64,000 bases of DNA from CAYQPF01 sp964419225 (GCA_964419225.1 CAYQPF010000002.1:60281-124280); one strand, 5' to 3'. Positions 1-8,730 are shown, numbered from the stretch's first letter. Numbers and translations: made by a program. Notes: generated by a model from the sequence alone, not told the origin.

Positions 1-1
1 C

Positions 2-622
2 TTCATAGGAGATACGAGGCTGGGATTTACAGGTTTTTCGCATCAACATGGAATTCGCTTGTTACCAAATGGTAATTTTCTTCTTTTTGATAACGGGAAT
101 TTAAAGACACCCCCCAATTCCAGAGCTGTCGAATACGCCATCAACGAAGTGGATTCGACCATAACAAGAGTATGGGAATACTATCATATACCACAGATTC
201 AAACCTCTGCAATGGGCTATGCTCAAAGGCTTGATAATGGAAACACCCTGATCTGCTGGGGAGCCAATGACAGCGGAGTAATGGTTACAGAGGTAAATAA
301 TGCCGGCTTAAAAAAATGGGAACTGACTTTCCCCGAGGATGTATATTCCTACAGAGCATACCGCTTCCCAACTATCGGGGGAGACTATCTTAATGCTCCT
401 GACTCTCCTGCAAATATTCAGATTATTACAACAAATGGACTGGTAAATATCACTTGGATCAATGACACTCGAATCAACAACTACAAAATTCTTTCCGGAG
501 ACACACCCTTGGGACCATTTTTCAATGTTACTTCTCAAGGCATACTCTCTGCAGGCCAATGGACCTGTGTTATTCCCGCAGGGACTTCCAAATTCTATCA
601 GGTAGTTGCAGTGAGGGATTAG
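2..622 (+). CDS. Arylsulfotransferase (ASST)-like protein, C-terminal part, 5' truncated
   Basis: The frame is open from base 2 to a TAG at 620-622, so the gene begins left of the window. The visible part reads HQHGIRLLPNGNFLLFDNGN, then an AQRLDNGNTLICWG segment. This His/NGN pattern with repeated propeller strands is typical of the ASST/arylsulfotransferase family, which transfers sulfuryl groups between phenols. Many homologues in this kind of bacterium are secreted and of unknown substrate. The last ~75 residues look like a fibronectin III-type strand-rich domain (PDSPANIQI..VNITW..YKI). No sorting tail follows. An internal TTG at 59 is not a credible start because coding similarity continues upstream. 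The TAG stop lies inside the first heptamer of the repeat array that follows. Family assignment is fairly sure; enzymatic activity is not. Confidence 0.65.
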   Translation, partial: FIGDTRLGFTGFSHQHGIRLLPNGNFLLFDNGNLKTPPNSRAVEYAINEVDSTITRVWEYYHIPQIQTSAMGYAQRLDNGNTLICWGANDSGVMVTEVNNAGLKKWELTFPEDVYSYRAYRFPTIGGDYLNAPDSPANIQIITTNGLVNITWINDTRINNYKILSGDTPLGPFFNVTSQGILSAGQWTCVIPAGTSKFYQVVAVRD

Positions 623-750
623 GCGGCAGTACTTAGGCGTCAGTCGTCAGTCGTCAGGTGTCAGGGGAGATAGCTTTGTACTTAGGCGTCAGGCGTCAGT
701 CGTCAGGCTTCAGGGGAGATAGCTTTGTGGTTAGGCGTCAGAGAGAGACG
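617..750 (+). repeat. Heptamer array A with 49-bp higher-order units
   Basis: Two complete 49-bp units (631-679 and 680-728) and a partial third are seen. Each is made of seven heptamers in the order NNTTAGG, CGTCAGN, CGTCAGN, CGTCAGG, NNTCAGG, GGAGATA, GCTTTGT. A short lead-in (617-630) contains the stop codon of the upstream gene. The same unit recurs at 8202-8348 and 8725-8864. Confidence 0.85.
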
Positions 751-803
751 CTAAATAGAACGCGGATAACGCAGATTGGGTGGATAAAAACAGATTGGGA
801 ATA

Positions 804-820
804 ATCGACGTCCCGTCGAT
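804..820. repeat. Short palindrome ATCGACG-tcc-CGTCGAT
   Basis: Seven-base arms with a 3-base loop. The core GACGTCYCGTC is shared with the palindromes at 4629-4647, 4682-4698 and 4874-4890, so this is one dispersed family. Confidence 0.6.
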
Positions 821-1238
821 TCAAAAGGCAGATTGTTTTGTCTATAATTCAGGCATCAAAGATAACTAAGAGATTTTAAATTGATTTATCTTTAAATTTT
901 TTTGAAATGAACACCAAGGATGGAAAGGGTTATCAGTTGGCAGTATGCAGTCGGCAGGGGCAGTGGGAGAAACAACTCATCCTCTGATCCTTCCCTTCAA
1001 AGGGATGGAAGCACTGAATCCTTCGGCTTTTGGGAGATTGGGCAGCTTGCCCAATTAAAAGCATCAGACGGCAGGCAGGGAAAGGATTGAGTTAGCAGGA
1101 TTGAGGATTGACAAAGAGACACTTTTTGGATACTGACGGTCACAGACTTTCACTGACTAACACGGACAAGAGAAGAGATTCGAAGCAATAGCTTGGAGGG
1201 ATTGTTAAAAATGGCAAAACCCGTCTGGCGATTTTATT

Positions 1239-1266
1239 GTAGAGACAGGGCATGCCCTGTCTCTAC
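1239..1266. repeat. Perfect 28-bp palindrome
   Basis: GTAGAGACAGGGCA is followed directly by its exact reverse complement. It ends in CTCTAC(GG), like the CCCTAC(G) ends of the palindromes at 26000-26020 and 27315-27335, which suggests a REP-like intergenic family. It could form a strong stem in either transcript. Confidence 0.8.
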
Positions 1267-1434
1267 GGATGATGACACACAACAAGGATATCACTGATTT
1301 GCACTAATGTGATAATGATTTATTAGCTGAGAGTTTCAATAGAAAGATAAGCTGCTTGTAACCAGCAATGCTGCCATTAATACTAGCTAACATACTATTA
1401 CGATTCAAAGAATAACAGTATTTTCAAAAAATCA

Positions 1435-1464
1435 TTGACAACACCCGGCCTTAATTCCTTGTAT
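1435..1464 (+). promoter_or_regulatory. Candidate sigma70-type promoter for the three-paralogue operon
   Basis: TTGACA at 1435-1440 and TTGTAT at 1459-1464 with an 18-base spacer, about 115 bases before the first credible start codon at 1581. The -10 box is weak. Confidence 0.35.
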
Positions 1465-1580
1465 TTATACGGAGGAGGCAAGGATTATTCAGATAATTAT
1501 GAATCGTGAATTATAATTATCAACCCGTCAAAAAATACATTGCGGGCCACTTTCAAACTATAATAAGGAGGGCTGATACT

Positions 1581-2543
1581 ATGAAAGTATTAACAATTAG
1601 CATAGTAATGATTATCAGTTTTGGCTTTTGTTTTGCTGGAAATCTAAAATATCCTGATGATTTAAAAAGCTCCGAAAATTTTGAACAGGTAATGCGATTA
1701 CCCAAAACCACAATTGAAAATGCGGTTAATGATTCATTTTACGTAGAATATTACCATAGTTCCTGGTTTATAATTGATCCTGACTCATTAATGCTGGGAT
1801 TAAAATTCAGAGCGGATAAGGGAGGCCCTAAATATTTTGAAGGGATTGCTATTTTTGACCAGAAGTTGACTTTAAAAAAAATAATCGAAGACAGCTTAGG
1901 CATATATTATAAGTTTAATATTTTTAAGAAAGAAATAACTAATTCAGCAGTTGTATTAGGTAGTGATATTCAGGTTTTTAAGCAATTTAGTAAAAATCTC
2001 GAAGTTAAAGATATTACACAAATATATATTGCAACACATGAAGAAGTAAAAAATAATTATAGAAAGAAATATATTAAAAATGCAAAACAATATAATTTGT
2101 GGTATTACGATATGGTGACACCTGATACAATAACTTTTATTTGTGAGGAATTTAGATATAATCAAAATCTAAAGTTTTTCATTTATAACAGTAGTACAAA
2201 AGAGTTTAAAGAATATGGACTAAAGCAATATGATTTTCTTGAAATATTAAATACTCCAAAGTATTTAAAAAGTAAGCACCCTGGTGATCTTCTTTTTGAA
2301 GGTGTTCTGAATGATCAGGTCTGTTTACTTAAAAAATATTCACATTTGCTTTTCCTAATCAACTATAAAACAGGAAATAAAGAAATCTACGATTTGGAAC
2401 AAATAGCTAAAGAATTCAAAATTCAAGGGGTTAAGGACTATGATGAGTTAGAATCAGGTTACTGTGCATTTGTTTCCACTACTAACATATATTTAATTTT
2501 TGAAGGCAAGTCAGAAATTGTTGTACTGAGAAAGAAATTATAA
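1581..2543 (+). CDS. Secreted protein of unknown function, paralogue 1 of 3
   Basis: The frame opens earlier with a GTG at 1506. The ATG at 1581 is preferred because it has AAGGAGG at a good distance and starts a clear signal peptide (MKVLTISIVMIISFGFCFA). The mature protein (~300 residues) is mostly beta-strand-like with no motif I recognise. It carries the block KYPDDLKSSENFEQVMRLP near its N-terminus, shared almost identically with the next gene. The C-terminal ~65 residues (NYKTG.KEIYDL...IYLIFEG..EIVVL) are also shared. The middle is strongly diverged. The stop abuts the next start codon, so these genes form an operon. A propeller-like fold is possible but unsupported by a clear repeat. 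Confidence 0.75.
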   Translation: MKVLTISIVMIISFGFCFAGNLKYPDDLKSSENFEQVMRLPKTTIENAVNDSFYVEYYHSSWFIIDPDSLMLGLKFRADKGGPKYFEGIAIFDQKLTLKKIIEDSLGIYYKFNIFKKEITNSAVVLGSDIQVFKQFSKNLEVKDITQIYIATHEEVKNNYRKKYIKNAKQYNLWYYDMVTPDTITFICEEFRYNQNLKFFIYNSSTKEFKEYGLKQYDFLEILNTPKYLKSKHPGDLLFEGVLNDQVCLLKKYSHLLFLINYKTGNKEIYDLEQIAKEFKIQGVKDYDELESGYCAFVSTTNIYLIFEGKSEIVVLRKKL

Positions 2544-3563
2544 ATGAAGTGTTCAAGATTTTTCCAAAAGAAGAAAATGATTAATTTGAAAATATACTCA
2601 ATTGCTTTATCATTAATCATTTTCTGTAGCAGTTTTTGTTTTGCTGAAAAAGTAAAGTATCCTGATGATTTAAAAAGCTCCGAAAATTTTGAGCAGGTAA
2701 TGCGTCTGCCAATTGCTACAATAGAAAATGCAGTTAATGACTCTTTTTCTGTATATATTGCCCATGACTCTGGTTTTATAATTGATTCTGATACTCTTTT
2801 ACTTGGTTTTTTTTGCCAATCGAATGAAGGTAATTCTAAATTTTCTCATGGATTTGCAGTTTTTGATTCAAAAAACATTTTAATAAAAGTAATTCAAGAT
2901 TCCCGGTTTGACTTTGCGTACATTATATACTTTCAGGGGTATCCTTCATCAGCGAGATGGTATATTACATCAGATAGTTCAACGACTATGCAAATTGATG
3001 ATAAGCTTAACACTCATGATATCACTTTGAAGTTTACGAACTTATCAGAAGAAATTCTAAAAAGTACTTCTTTAAATCAAACTCAAAAAGCGAGTAAATT
3101 TGCGATTGATAGTTATGATATTTTTATGCCTGATTCTCTTGCCTATATTTACCCTGGAAACTTTGAAAACTTTATAAATCCATATTTGCTAACCTACAAT
3201 CCTCGAACAAAAAAATTGAGTGAATACTTATTGGGAAAATATAATATTTACAGTATTCTGCAATATCCAAAGTACAGAAAGTACATGAATTATGTGAACA
3301 GTATTTATTTTGGTTCTCTCAATGATCAAATTGTACTTAGACATATAATGTCTAATTTGCTATTCCTTGTAAATTATAAAACAGGTACAAAAGAAATATA
3401 TGATCTGAAAAATATAGCAAAGGATTTCAAAATAACCGGAGTTAGAAACTATGAAGAAGATGCCTCCGGATTTAGCGTAAGTGTTACAAACAAAAATATA
3501 TATTTGATTTTTGAAGGGGATAAGGAGATCGTTGTCTTAAAAAAGAAGGATAGTATTAAATGA
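2544..3563 (+). CDS. Secreted protein of unknown function, paralogue 2 of 3
   Basis: The ATG follows the previous stop with no gap. A second ATG at 2577 gives a cleaner signal peptide (MINLKIYSIALSLIIFCSSFCFA) and could be the true start. The N-terminal block after the signal peptide matches paralogue 1 at all but two of about 31 positions, and the DNA there is nearly identical. The C-terminal ~65 residues are clearly homologous, while the central ~180 residues differ greatly. This mosaic suggests gene conversion at the ends or diversifying selection in the middle. The gene overlaps the next start by ATGA. Function unknown; secretion to the envelope is inferred from the signal peptide. Confidence 0.75.
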   Translation: MKCSRFFQKKKMINLKIYSIALSLIIFCSSFCFAEKVKYPDDLKSSENFEQVMRLPIATIENAVNDSFSVYIAHDSGFIIDSDTLLLGFFCQSNEGNSKFSHGFAVFDSKNILIKVIQDSRFDFAYIIYFQGYPSSARWYITSDSSTTMQIDDKLNTHDITLKFTNLSEEILKSTSLNQTQKASKFAIDSYDIFMPDSLAYIYPGNFENFINPYLLTYNPRTKKLSEYLLGKYNIYSILQYPKYRKYMNYVNSIYFGSLNDQIVLRHIMSNLLFLVNYKTGTKEIYDLKNIAKDFKITGVRNYEEDASGFSVSVTNKNIYLIFEGDKEIVVLKKKDSIK

Positions 3564-4537
3564 AAACGCATGCTTTAATCAATAATAAGAGTTTTAAGCT
3601 GGAAGCGAAAATAGAAAACAAAAAATATTATAAAACAATTCTTGTTTATCTTTTGCTTACGATTTCGATTTCCTGTTATTCCTTTTATGATGATAAATTA
3701 ATAGACAGTACAGCTACAGCAGAATTAAAAATTCTTTCAATACTTGATATTGATCAGATGTATAAAGATTCTCAAAAACAACAGAAGCCAGATGTTTCAT
3801 ATTCTCATTATAGATGGCTTATTCTGGAAAAAGAGAATAAATTATTTATAGTCACTCATGAGCTTAATTCTCGTGGTTTATCACACCAAAGATTTATTGT
3901 TTGGGATTTCAAAGGGAAGTGGCAAAAAACCTACAAGGACATTAAATATGTTAATCCTGTACTAAGGTGGTTCCCTCCAGACAAGTATGAAACACAAGGC
4001 TACGACATTAAACCTGACCAAAAATATGAACAAATGAATCCGGAAAACTTTTTGAATCCGATCAAAGAAATATTTAAAAAGTATAGCTTACCCTTTCCGA
4101 CAACTTGGTACAATACAATTTCCTATAGTGATAGTTTTAAACTTCTATTTGATAACATAAACCCGACAGTATATGAAATCAATACTAATAAAAGTGATTT
4201 AACAAAGTTTTTGGTCAATATTCCCAAACGATTGAAACGGATGGTTTCAAGTCAACTGCAGCTATATGGAGTTATTAAGGACGAATTGTTGTTCCCCCTT
4301 GTTAATGCATCAGGATTTTATACAGTTAATTATAAAACGAGCAAAGTTCACTATATCGATCTTGTTCAAGAGTTCATCAAGAAGAAAATACCTATGGAGT
4401 TAGACTCCTATAGTGAAGAGCCGTATTTGGATCAAAATGAAACTTATCCGTTTATAACCTCAGAGAATATTTATGTTATACATGAGTATAGGGGAAAGTT
4501 ATACATTTTACAAGTTAAGTTCAGCTTCATGAAGTAA
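3560..4537 (+). CDS. Membrane-anchored or secreted protein, more distant paralogue 3 of 3
   Basis: It starts with an ATGA overlap on the preceding gene, so translation is probably coupled. A ~27-residue polar N-terminus precedes one hydrophobic segment (YYKTILVYLLLTISISCYS), which may be a signal anchor or lipoprotein-type signal (ISISC). The body shares the general layout of the two upstream proteins, including an NYKTSKVHYIDL motif matching their NYKTG.KEIYDL and a terminal NIYVIHEYRGKLYIL strand. It lacks the KYPDDLKSSENF block. No family is recognised. Position and shared C-terminal pattern argue that the three products act together or are an expanded family. Confidence 0.7.
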   Translation: MKTHALINNKSFKLEAKIENKKYYKTILVYLLLTISISCYSFYDDKLIDSTATAELKILSILDIDQMYKDSQKQQKPDVSYSHYRWLILEKENKLFIVTHELNSRGLSHQRFIVWDFKGKWQKTYKDIKYVNPVLRWFPPDKYETQGYDIKPDQKYEQMNPENFLNPIKEIFKKYSLPFPTTWYNTISYSDSFKLLFDNINPTVYEINTNKSDLTKFLVNIPKRLKRMVSSQLQLYGVIKDELLFPLVNASGFYTVNYKTSKVHYIDLVQEFIKKKIPMELDSYSEEPYLDQNETYPFITSENIYVIHEYRGKLYILQVKFSFMK

Positions 4538-4628
4538 TAAGGTGATGGATTTCTGTCCGCAAATGGATAGAATCATCCCGGAAATATGTAGGGGGCGAAT
4601 CTGTGTGTTCGGCCTTTTCATTGGGAAT

Positions 4629-4896
4629 AACCGACGTCTCGTCGGTTGGTAACTGCTAAAGTATAAAATGGCAATATTTGTGCAGACGGGACGTCTGCAA
4701 TTCCCGGTAGAAATAATTTGACACGATTTTGAACAATCTAATTATATTATTTTTAAGGAGAAAAATAATAATTGTTAATTGTTAGTTTATAATGAAGAGA
4801 GAAGAAACCAGAAGCCAGCCTGAAGGTATGGCTCTATTTTGAAGTATTTTTCAGTATAAATGGCAATATTTGTGCAGACGAGACGTCTGCAATTCC
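4629..4896. repeat. Cluster of three GACGTC-core palindromes in a 420-bp spacer
   Basis: CCGACG-tct-CGTCGG lies at 4631-4645 (arms extend to 4629-4647). GCAGACG-gga-CGTCTGC lies at 4682-4698 and GCAGACG-aga-CGTCTGC at 4874-4890. The last two are each embedded in the same ~40-bp unit, beginning TATAAA(A)TGGCAATATTTG and ending GCAATTCC, so they are two copies of one element. The rest of 4538-4957 shows no gene. Confidence 0.7.
4718..4747 (+). promoter_or_regulatory. Candidate sigma70-type promoter upstream of the QueG-like gene
   Basis: TTGACA at 4718-4723 and TTATAT at 4742-4747, 18-base spacer. An AAGGAG follows at ~4755 but is not linked to an ORF of useful length. Confidence 0.4.
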
Positions 4897-4957
4897 TGTG
4901 AAAGCTGTGAGGAGGATATGATTTATGCAGATTGAGAGAAAAAGAAGGTGAAAGCTA

Positions 4958-5890
4958 ATGGATGAATTACAAAACATTATGGAAAACAGGTTAAAATACG
5001 GGCTTCTTCCCGTGAGTAGATTGGTAGAATTGCAACAAGATATTATTGATCTAAAGTCAAAAGGCCAGCTTAGTCAACACCCAATATTTCAAAGTTATGT
5101 ATCTCACTTTGACTTTTCTTTACCCTCAGACTTCCTTCATGCTAAAACTATCATTGTTATCGCTTTGAAGGGTAGAAGAGCTATTTTCAACTGCATTTAT
5201 CAAAACAAGCAATACAACATAGTTATTCCACCTAATTACTATATGAATAAAATTTCTCAATCAGATGTTATCTCTTACCTTAGAACAAAACTTTTTAATA
5301 ATGCCAACTATGAACTAAAACCTGTTTATGATCGATATTTTATGAAACTCCTTGCTGCAAGAAGCAGTCTAGCAAAATATGGTCGTAATAATCTTGCTTA
5401 TGTTAGAGGTATGGGCAGTTATATCACTCTTTATGGGTATCTGTCTGATTATGAATCTTTGCAAGATGATTACTCGGATATCTCATTACTTAAAGAGTGC
5501 CAAAACTGTTTCGTTTGTCGAAATAATTGTCCTTATAATTGTATTTCAGATAATATATCAGTTATAGATATCGAACATTGTCTGAGTCTCTACAATGAAA
5601 TAGAAGATCCTTTTCCAGAATGGATTGAAGACAAATATCATAATTCTCTGATCGGCTGTATGTTGTGTCAGGACAAGTGTCCAGTCAATTTGAAGGAAGC
5701 TGATGAAGATATTTTTCTGGGATCTTTAGATGAAAACCAGACGCAAGCACTTTTGAATATGGATTCTGAGTCACATTATTTGAAATCTGCTCTCGGAACT
5801 CTTAAATTAGGAAGAGAAGAATCATATCCATATCTTATCCCATTGGTAGCAAGAAATCTTAAAAGTCTATTGTTCTCTACTCCCAGGTAA
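4958..5890 (+). CDS. QueG-like protein with two 4Fe-4S clusters
   Basis: The 310-residue protein has an 8-cysteine double 4Fe-4S ferredoxin-type domain. C181, C184, C187 and C191 form the first CxxCxxCxxxCP run, C208 stands apart, and C234, C237 and C241 sit in GCMLCQDKCPVN. The latter matches the GCDxCQxxCPxN signature of epoxyqueuosine reductase (QueG), the cobalamin-dependent last step of queuosine synthesis. The upstream region (ARSSLAKYGRNNLAY) resembles the QueG AxxAGLGxxGKNxL motif but lacks most conserved residues. It is therefore more safely called a QueG-family paralogue than QueG itself. The start follows AGAAGGTGAAAGCT. Downstream are cysteine desulfurase and mnmA, so a tRNA-modification setting is suggestive. 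The substrate is unknown. Confidence 0.7.
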   Translation: MDELQNIMENRLKYGLLPVSRLVELQQDIIDLKSKGQLSQHPIFQSYVSHFDFSLPSDFLHAKTIIVIALKGRRAIFNCIYQNKQYNIVIPPNYYMNKISQSDVISYLRTKLFNNANYELKPVYDRYFMKLLAARSSLAKYGRNNLAYVRGMGSYITLYGYLSDYESLQDDYSDISLLKECQNCFVCRNNCPYNCISDNISVIDIEHCLSLYNEIEDPFPEWIEDKYHNSLIGCMLCQDKCPVNLKEADEDIFLGSLDENQTQALLNMDSESHYLKSALGTLKLGREESYPYLIPLVARNLKSLLFSTPR

Positions 5891-6001
5891 AGGAGACACT
5901 ACTAACTATGTAAAAGTAAAGTTAACTGGTTTTCATTCATATTTATGTTTTAAGGATAGTTATTCACTTGACATCCATACATGAGAGGAAATTATCAAAT
6001 C

Positions 6002-7141
6002 ATGAAAAGAATATATTTAGATCACAATGCCACAACGCCTTTGGATCCAAGAGTTTTGGAGGAAATGGTCAGTTGTTTGAAGGAATGCTGGGGTAATCCC
6101 TCAGCTCTATACAGAACAGGGCGGGAAGCCCGGAATGTTTTGGATGATGCCCGGGAATATGTCGCAGAACTAATTAATGCTGATCCCACAGAAATCTTTT
6201 TTACTTCGGGTGCAACAGAATCTAATAATCTGGCAATTTATGGAACTGCCTATGCAGGAGCTAAAAAAGGCGGGCATATAATTACTTCCGCCATTGAACA
6301 CAGTACAGTAACAAATTCAGTGAAAAGTCTTATGGAGAATGGGTTTGAAGTCAGTTTTATTGGAGTGGATCACAATGGAGTACTTGATTTGGTAGAATTA
6401 GAGAACATGGTCAGATCAGATACACGGTTGATCTCCATAATGATGGCTAATAATGATACAGGTGCAATTCAGCCTATTAAGGATATCTCCAGGATTGCCA
6501 GAACGCATAAAATTCTTTTCCATACAGATGCAGTACAGGCTGTGACCAAAATTCCTGTTGATATGCAGGAATTGCAGGTTGATCTGATGTCTCTGACAGC
6601 TCATAAGATCTATGGACCCAAGGGTGTAGGTATTCTTTACAGGAGAAGAGGTGTCGAGATAGCTAAGCTGATCTGGGGCGGTTCTCAAGAAAGACGACTT
6701 CGTCCTGGAACGGAGAATGTGCCATCTATTCACGGGATGGGGATTGCCTGTAAAATTGCTATGGCAGAAATGAATGAGATAAATGAAAGAATTACAAAAA
6801 TTAGAGATACATTTGAAGATAAATTAATTGCGAAGTTCCCAACCTGTAAAATTGTGTCCCAAAATACTCAGAGAGTCGGGAACACCTCAAATGTCATTTT
6901 CCCCGGGTTATCCGGTGAGTTTATGGCTTTGAACCTTGATTTGCATGGGTTGGAAGTATCAACAGGCTCAGCCTGCAGTGCTTTGGATAAATCACCTTCT
7001 CCTGTTTTGCAGGCTATGGGTTATTCGGAAGAAGATGCCATTTCTACCTTGCGTTTTTCTTTCGGCAGAGCGAATACTCTGGAAGAGGTTGATGAAATAA
7101 TCTCGCGTATAAATACTGTAATGAATCAACCCTGGAGTTAA
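6002..7141 (+). CDS. Cysteine desulfurase (NifS/IscS class)
   Basis: A 379-residue PLP-dependent class V aminotransferase-fold enzyme that moves sulfur from L-cysteine to an active-site cysteine persulfide. The start MKRIYLDHNATTPLDP is canonical. An upstream in-frame ATG at 5981 would add seven unlikely residues. Visible landmarks are SGATESNN (69-76), the PLP-binding Lys202 in TAHKIYGPKG, and catalytic Cys325 in STGSACSA, followed by LRFSFGR. The length is normal for NifS/IscS. It ends two bases before mnmA. As in the YrvO-MnmA arrangement of Firmicutes, it probably feeds sulfur directly to tRNA thiolation. No iscU, iscR or other Fe-S assembly genes are nearby, so a general IscS role cannot be excluded. 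Confidence 0.93.
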   Translation: MKRIYLDHNATTPLDPRVLEEMVSCLKECWGNPSALYRTGREARNVLDDAREYVAELINADPTEIFFTSGATESNNLAIYGTAYAGAKKGGHIITSAIEHSTVTNSVKSLMENGFEVSFIGVDHNGVLDLVELENMVRSDTRLISIMMANNDTGAIQPIKDISRIARTHKILFHTDAVQAVTKIPVDMQELQVDLMSLTAHKIYGPKGVGILYRRRGVEIAKLIWGGSQERRLRPGTENVPSIHGMGIACKIAMAEMNEINERITKIRDTFEDKLIAKFPTCKIVSQNTQRVGNTSNVIFPGLSGEFMALNLDLHGLEVSTGSACSALDKSPSPVLQAMGYSEEDAISTLRFSFGRANTLEEVDEIISRINTVMNQPWS

Positions 7142-7142
7142 G

Positions 7143-8207
7143 ATGGGTGAAAATAATTTAGTTGTAGCCGCAATGAGCGGTGGAATAGATTCAACAGTAA
7201 CAGCCGCTTTATTGCAAAAAGAAGGCTATGAAGTTATTGGTGTGACCTTAAGACTGGTGGAATGCTCTGATATCAAAGGCAATTGCTGCGGGATAGAGGG
7301 TGAATCCAAGGCTCGTTATGCCTGCAAGATCTTGAATATTCCACATTATGTGGTTAATTGCGTTAAGGAATTCGAAGAATTTGTCTTAAAGACTACCTGG
7401 GAAACATATTCTCAGGCAAAAACACCTAATCCCTGTCTGATCTGCAATGAAAAGATCAAATTCGGTTTTCTGGTGCAATGGGCAAAACAGATGAAAGCTG
7501 TGAAAGTTGCAACCGGGCATTATGCACAATTGATGCAGGATGAGGAAGGTCTTTATCATTTATCCAGAGGTATCGATAAGAATAAAGACCAGTCATATTT
7601 TTTGGCGAGATTAACTCAAACTGAATTAAGTACAGCTCTTTTTCCCTTGGGAACACATCATAAAAGCGAAATCAAGGAAATGGGTAAAGAATACAATCTG
7701 GTGAAGAGTGAACTCAAAGAAAGTCAGGATGCCTGTTTTGTTCAGGAAGGTAAACAGTATGCTGAGATCCTGAGAGAAAAGATACAAGCAGAACCACTAA
7801 CAGGAAAAATCATAACCACACAGGGTAAAATCCTTGGCATGCATTTTGGGATCCATCATTTTACTGTCGGACAAAGAAAAGGACTCGGTTTGTCTTATCC
7901 CAGAAGATTATTCGTGAAATCCCTTTCAGATACAGGTGAAGTATTTGTGACAGAAGATGAAAATGAACTATTGACCTCAACGTTTACAATTTCGGAATTC
8001 AGGTTTATCGGAAAGGTGGTTGAGGGAGAGTTTGACTGTGATATTCAAATGAGGTACAGGCAAAAAGCTGTATCCTGCCGTGTCTCAGTTTCTGAAAACG
8101 GTGAATGTGAAGTGACTTTGGCAGAACCGTCACTCGCAGTTACACCAGGGCAGGCAGCAGTATTGTACCGGGATAATGAAGTTATAGGGAGTGGATGGGT
8201 TACTTAG
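7143..8207 (+). CDS. mnmA: tRNA-uridine 2-sulfurtransferase MnmA
   Basis: MnmA adenylates and thiolates U34 in the Lys, Glu and Gln tRNAs, using sulfur delivered by a desulfurase. The 354-residue protein has the PP-loop SGGIDS (12-17), the catalytic-type Cys101 in NPCLICNEKIKFG, ATGHYAQ, KDQSYFLARL, and the second active cysteine, Cys198, in ESQDACFVQ. GQRKGLGL and a C-terminal beta-barrel domain follow. All parts expected for the family are present. It is co-transcribed with the desulfurase immediately upstream (1-base gap). Two tRNA-Gln genes, possible substrates, lie at 39.6 kb. The TAG stop lies inside the first heptamer (ACTTAGG) of the repeat array. Confidence 0.95.
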   Translation: MGENNLVVAAMSGGIDSTVTAALLQKEGYEVIGVTLRLVECSDIKGNCCGIEGESKARYACKILNIPHYVVNCVKEFEEFVLKTTWETYSQAKTPNPCLICNEKIKFGFLVQWAKQMKAVKVATGHYAQLMQDEEGLYHLSRGIDKNKDQSYFLARLTQTELSTALFPLGTHHKSEIKEMGKEYNLVKSELKESQDACFVQEGKQYAEILREKIQAEPLTGKIITTQGKILGMHFGIHHFTVGQRKGLGLSYPRRLFVKSLSDTGEVFVTEDENELLTSTFTISEFRFIGKVVEGEFDCDIQMRYRQKAVSCRVSVSENGECEVTLAEPSLAVTPGQAAVLYRDNEVIGSGWVT

Positions 8208-8348
8208 GCGTCAGTCGTCAGTCGTCAGGCGTCAGGGGAGATAGCTTTGTGATTAGGCGTCAGTCTTCAGGCGTCAGGTGTCAGGGGAGATAGTTTTGTG
8301 ATTAGTCGTCAGGCGTTAGTCGTCAGGTGTCAGGGGGGATAGTTTCGG
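8202..8348 (+). repeat. Heptamer array B: three exact-length 49-bp units
   Basis: Units 8202-8250, 8251-8299 and 8300-8348 are each seven heptamers with the same order as array A (NNTTAG[GT], CGTCAG-type x4, GG[AG]GATA, G[CT]TTTGT). Individual heptamers differ by substitutions but not by length. The array overlaps the last codon and stop of mnmA. Confidence 0.88.
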
Positions 8349-8376
8349 ATTTTTGATACATGGTATTGGAGGAAAA

Positions 8377-8730
8377 ATGATTAAGTGTTATACAGATTTA
8401 TTTGCCTGGCAGAAAGCTATGCTTTTATCAGAAAGAGTTTATCAGATTACAAGCGGATTTCCAAAGGAAGAGGTATATGGATTAACAAATCAAATCCGTA
8501 GAGCTTCAGTATCAATCCCATCCAATATTGCTGAAGGGTTAGAAAGAAAGTCAGATTCAAGCTTCAAGAGTTTTCTCCATATTTCTCAAGGTTCAAGAGC
8601 GGAACTAGAAACTCAGATTATCCTCGCAGAGCGATTGTCATATATGAACGAAATCCAAAAAAACGAATTAATAGCTTTATCTCAAGAAGTTGGTAAACTT
8701 ATTAATGGGTTAATTAGAAGCCTAGGTTAG
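8377..8730 (+). CDS. Four-helix bundle protein (S23/IVS-type)
   Basis: A 117-residue, mostly helical protein matching the four-helix bundle family first found in 23S rRNA intervening sequences. Seen motifs are DLFAWQKAM, LTNQIRRASVSIPSNIAEG and FLHISQGSRAELETQI, all classic for it. ATG at 8377 is chosen because GGAGG sits four bases before it; a TTG at 8353 also opens the frame. The family fold is shared with Avd, the accessory protein of diversity-generating retroelements, but typical standalone members have no proven role. The gene is flanked on both sides by 49-bp heptamer arrays, and its TAG stop is embedded in the second array. That raises the possibility of a cassette inserted into or spread with the repeats. 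Confidence 0.85.
   Translation: MIKCYTDLFAWQKAMLLSERVYQITSGFPKEEVYGLTNQIRRASVSIPSNIAEGLERKSDSSFKSFLHISQGSRAELETQIILAERLSYMNEIQKNELIALSQEVGKLINGLIRSLG

Larger units (their letters stand above)
751..1434. other. Repeat-filled spacer without a credible gene
   Basis: No ORF with a ribosome-binding site is seen. The spacer holds fragments of several dispersed repeats: a GATAACGCAGATTGGG-type stretch near 765-800, CAG-rich heptamers near 940-970, small hairpins near 1000-1055 (CCTTCCCTTCAAAGGGATGG and GGGCAGCTTGCCC), and a CACTGACTAACACGGAC motif near 1150. Palindromes at 804-820 and 1239-1266 are listed separately. Confidence 0.6.

Noticed and set aside
8377..8730. Intervening-sequence protein as evidence for a nearby 23S rRNA
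   Set aside because: No rRNA sequence is found around it; standalone copies of this family are common.
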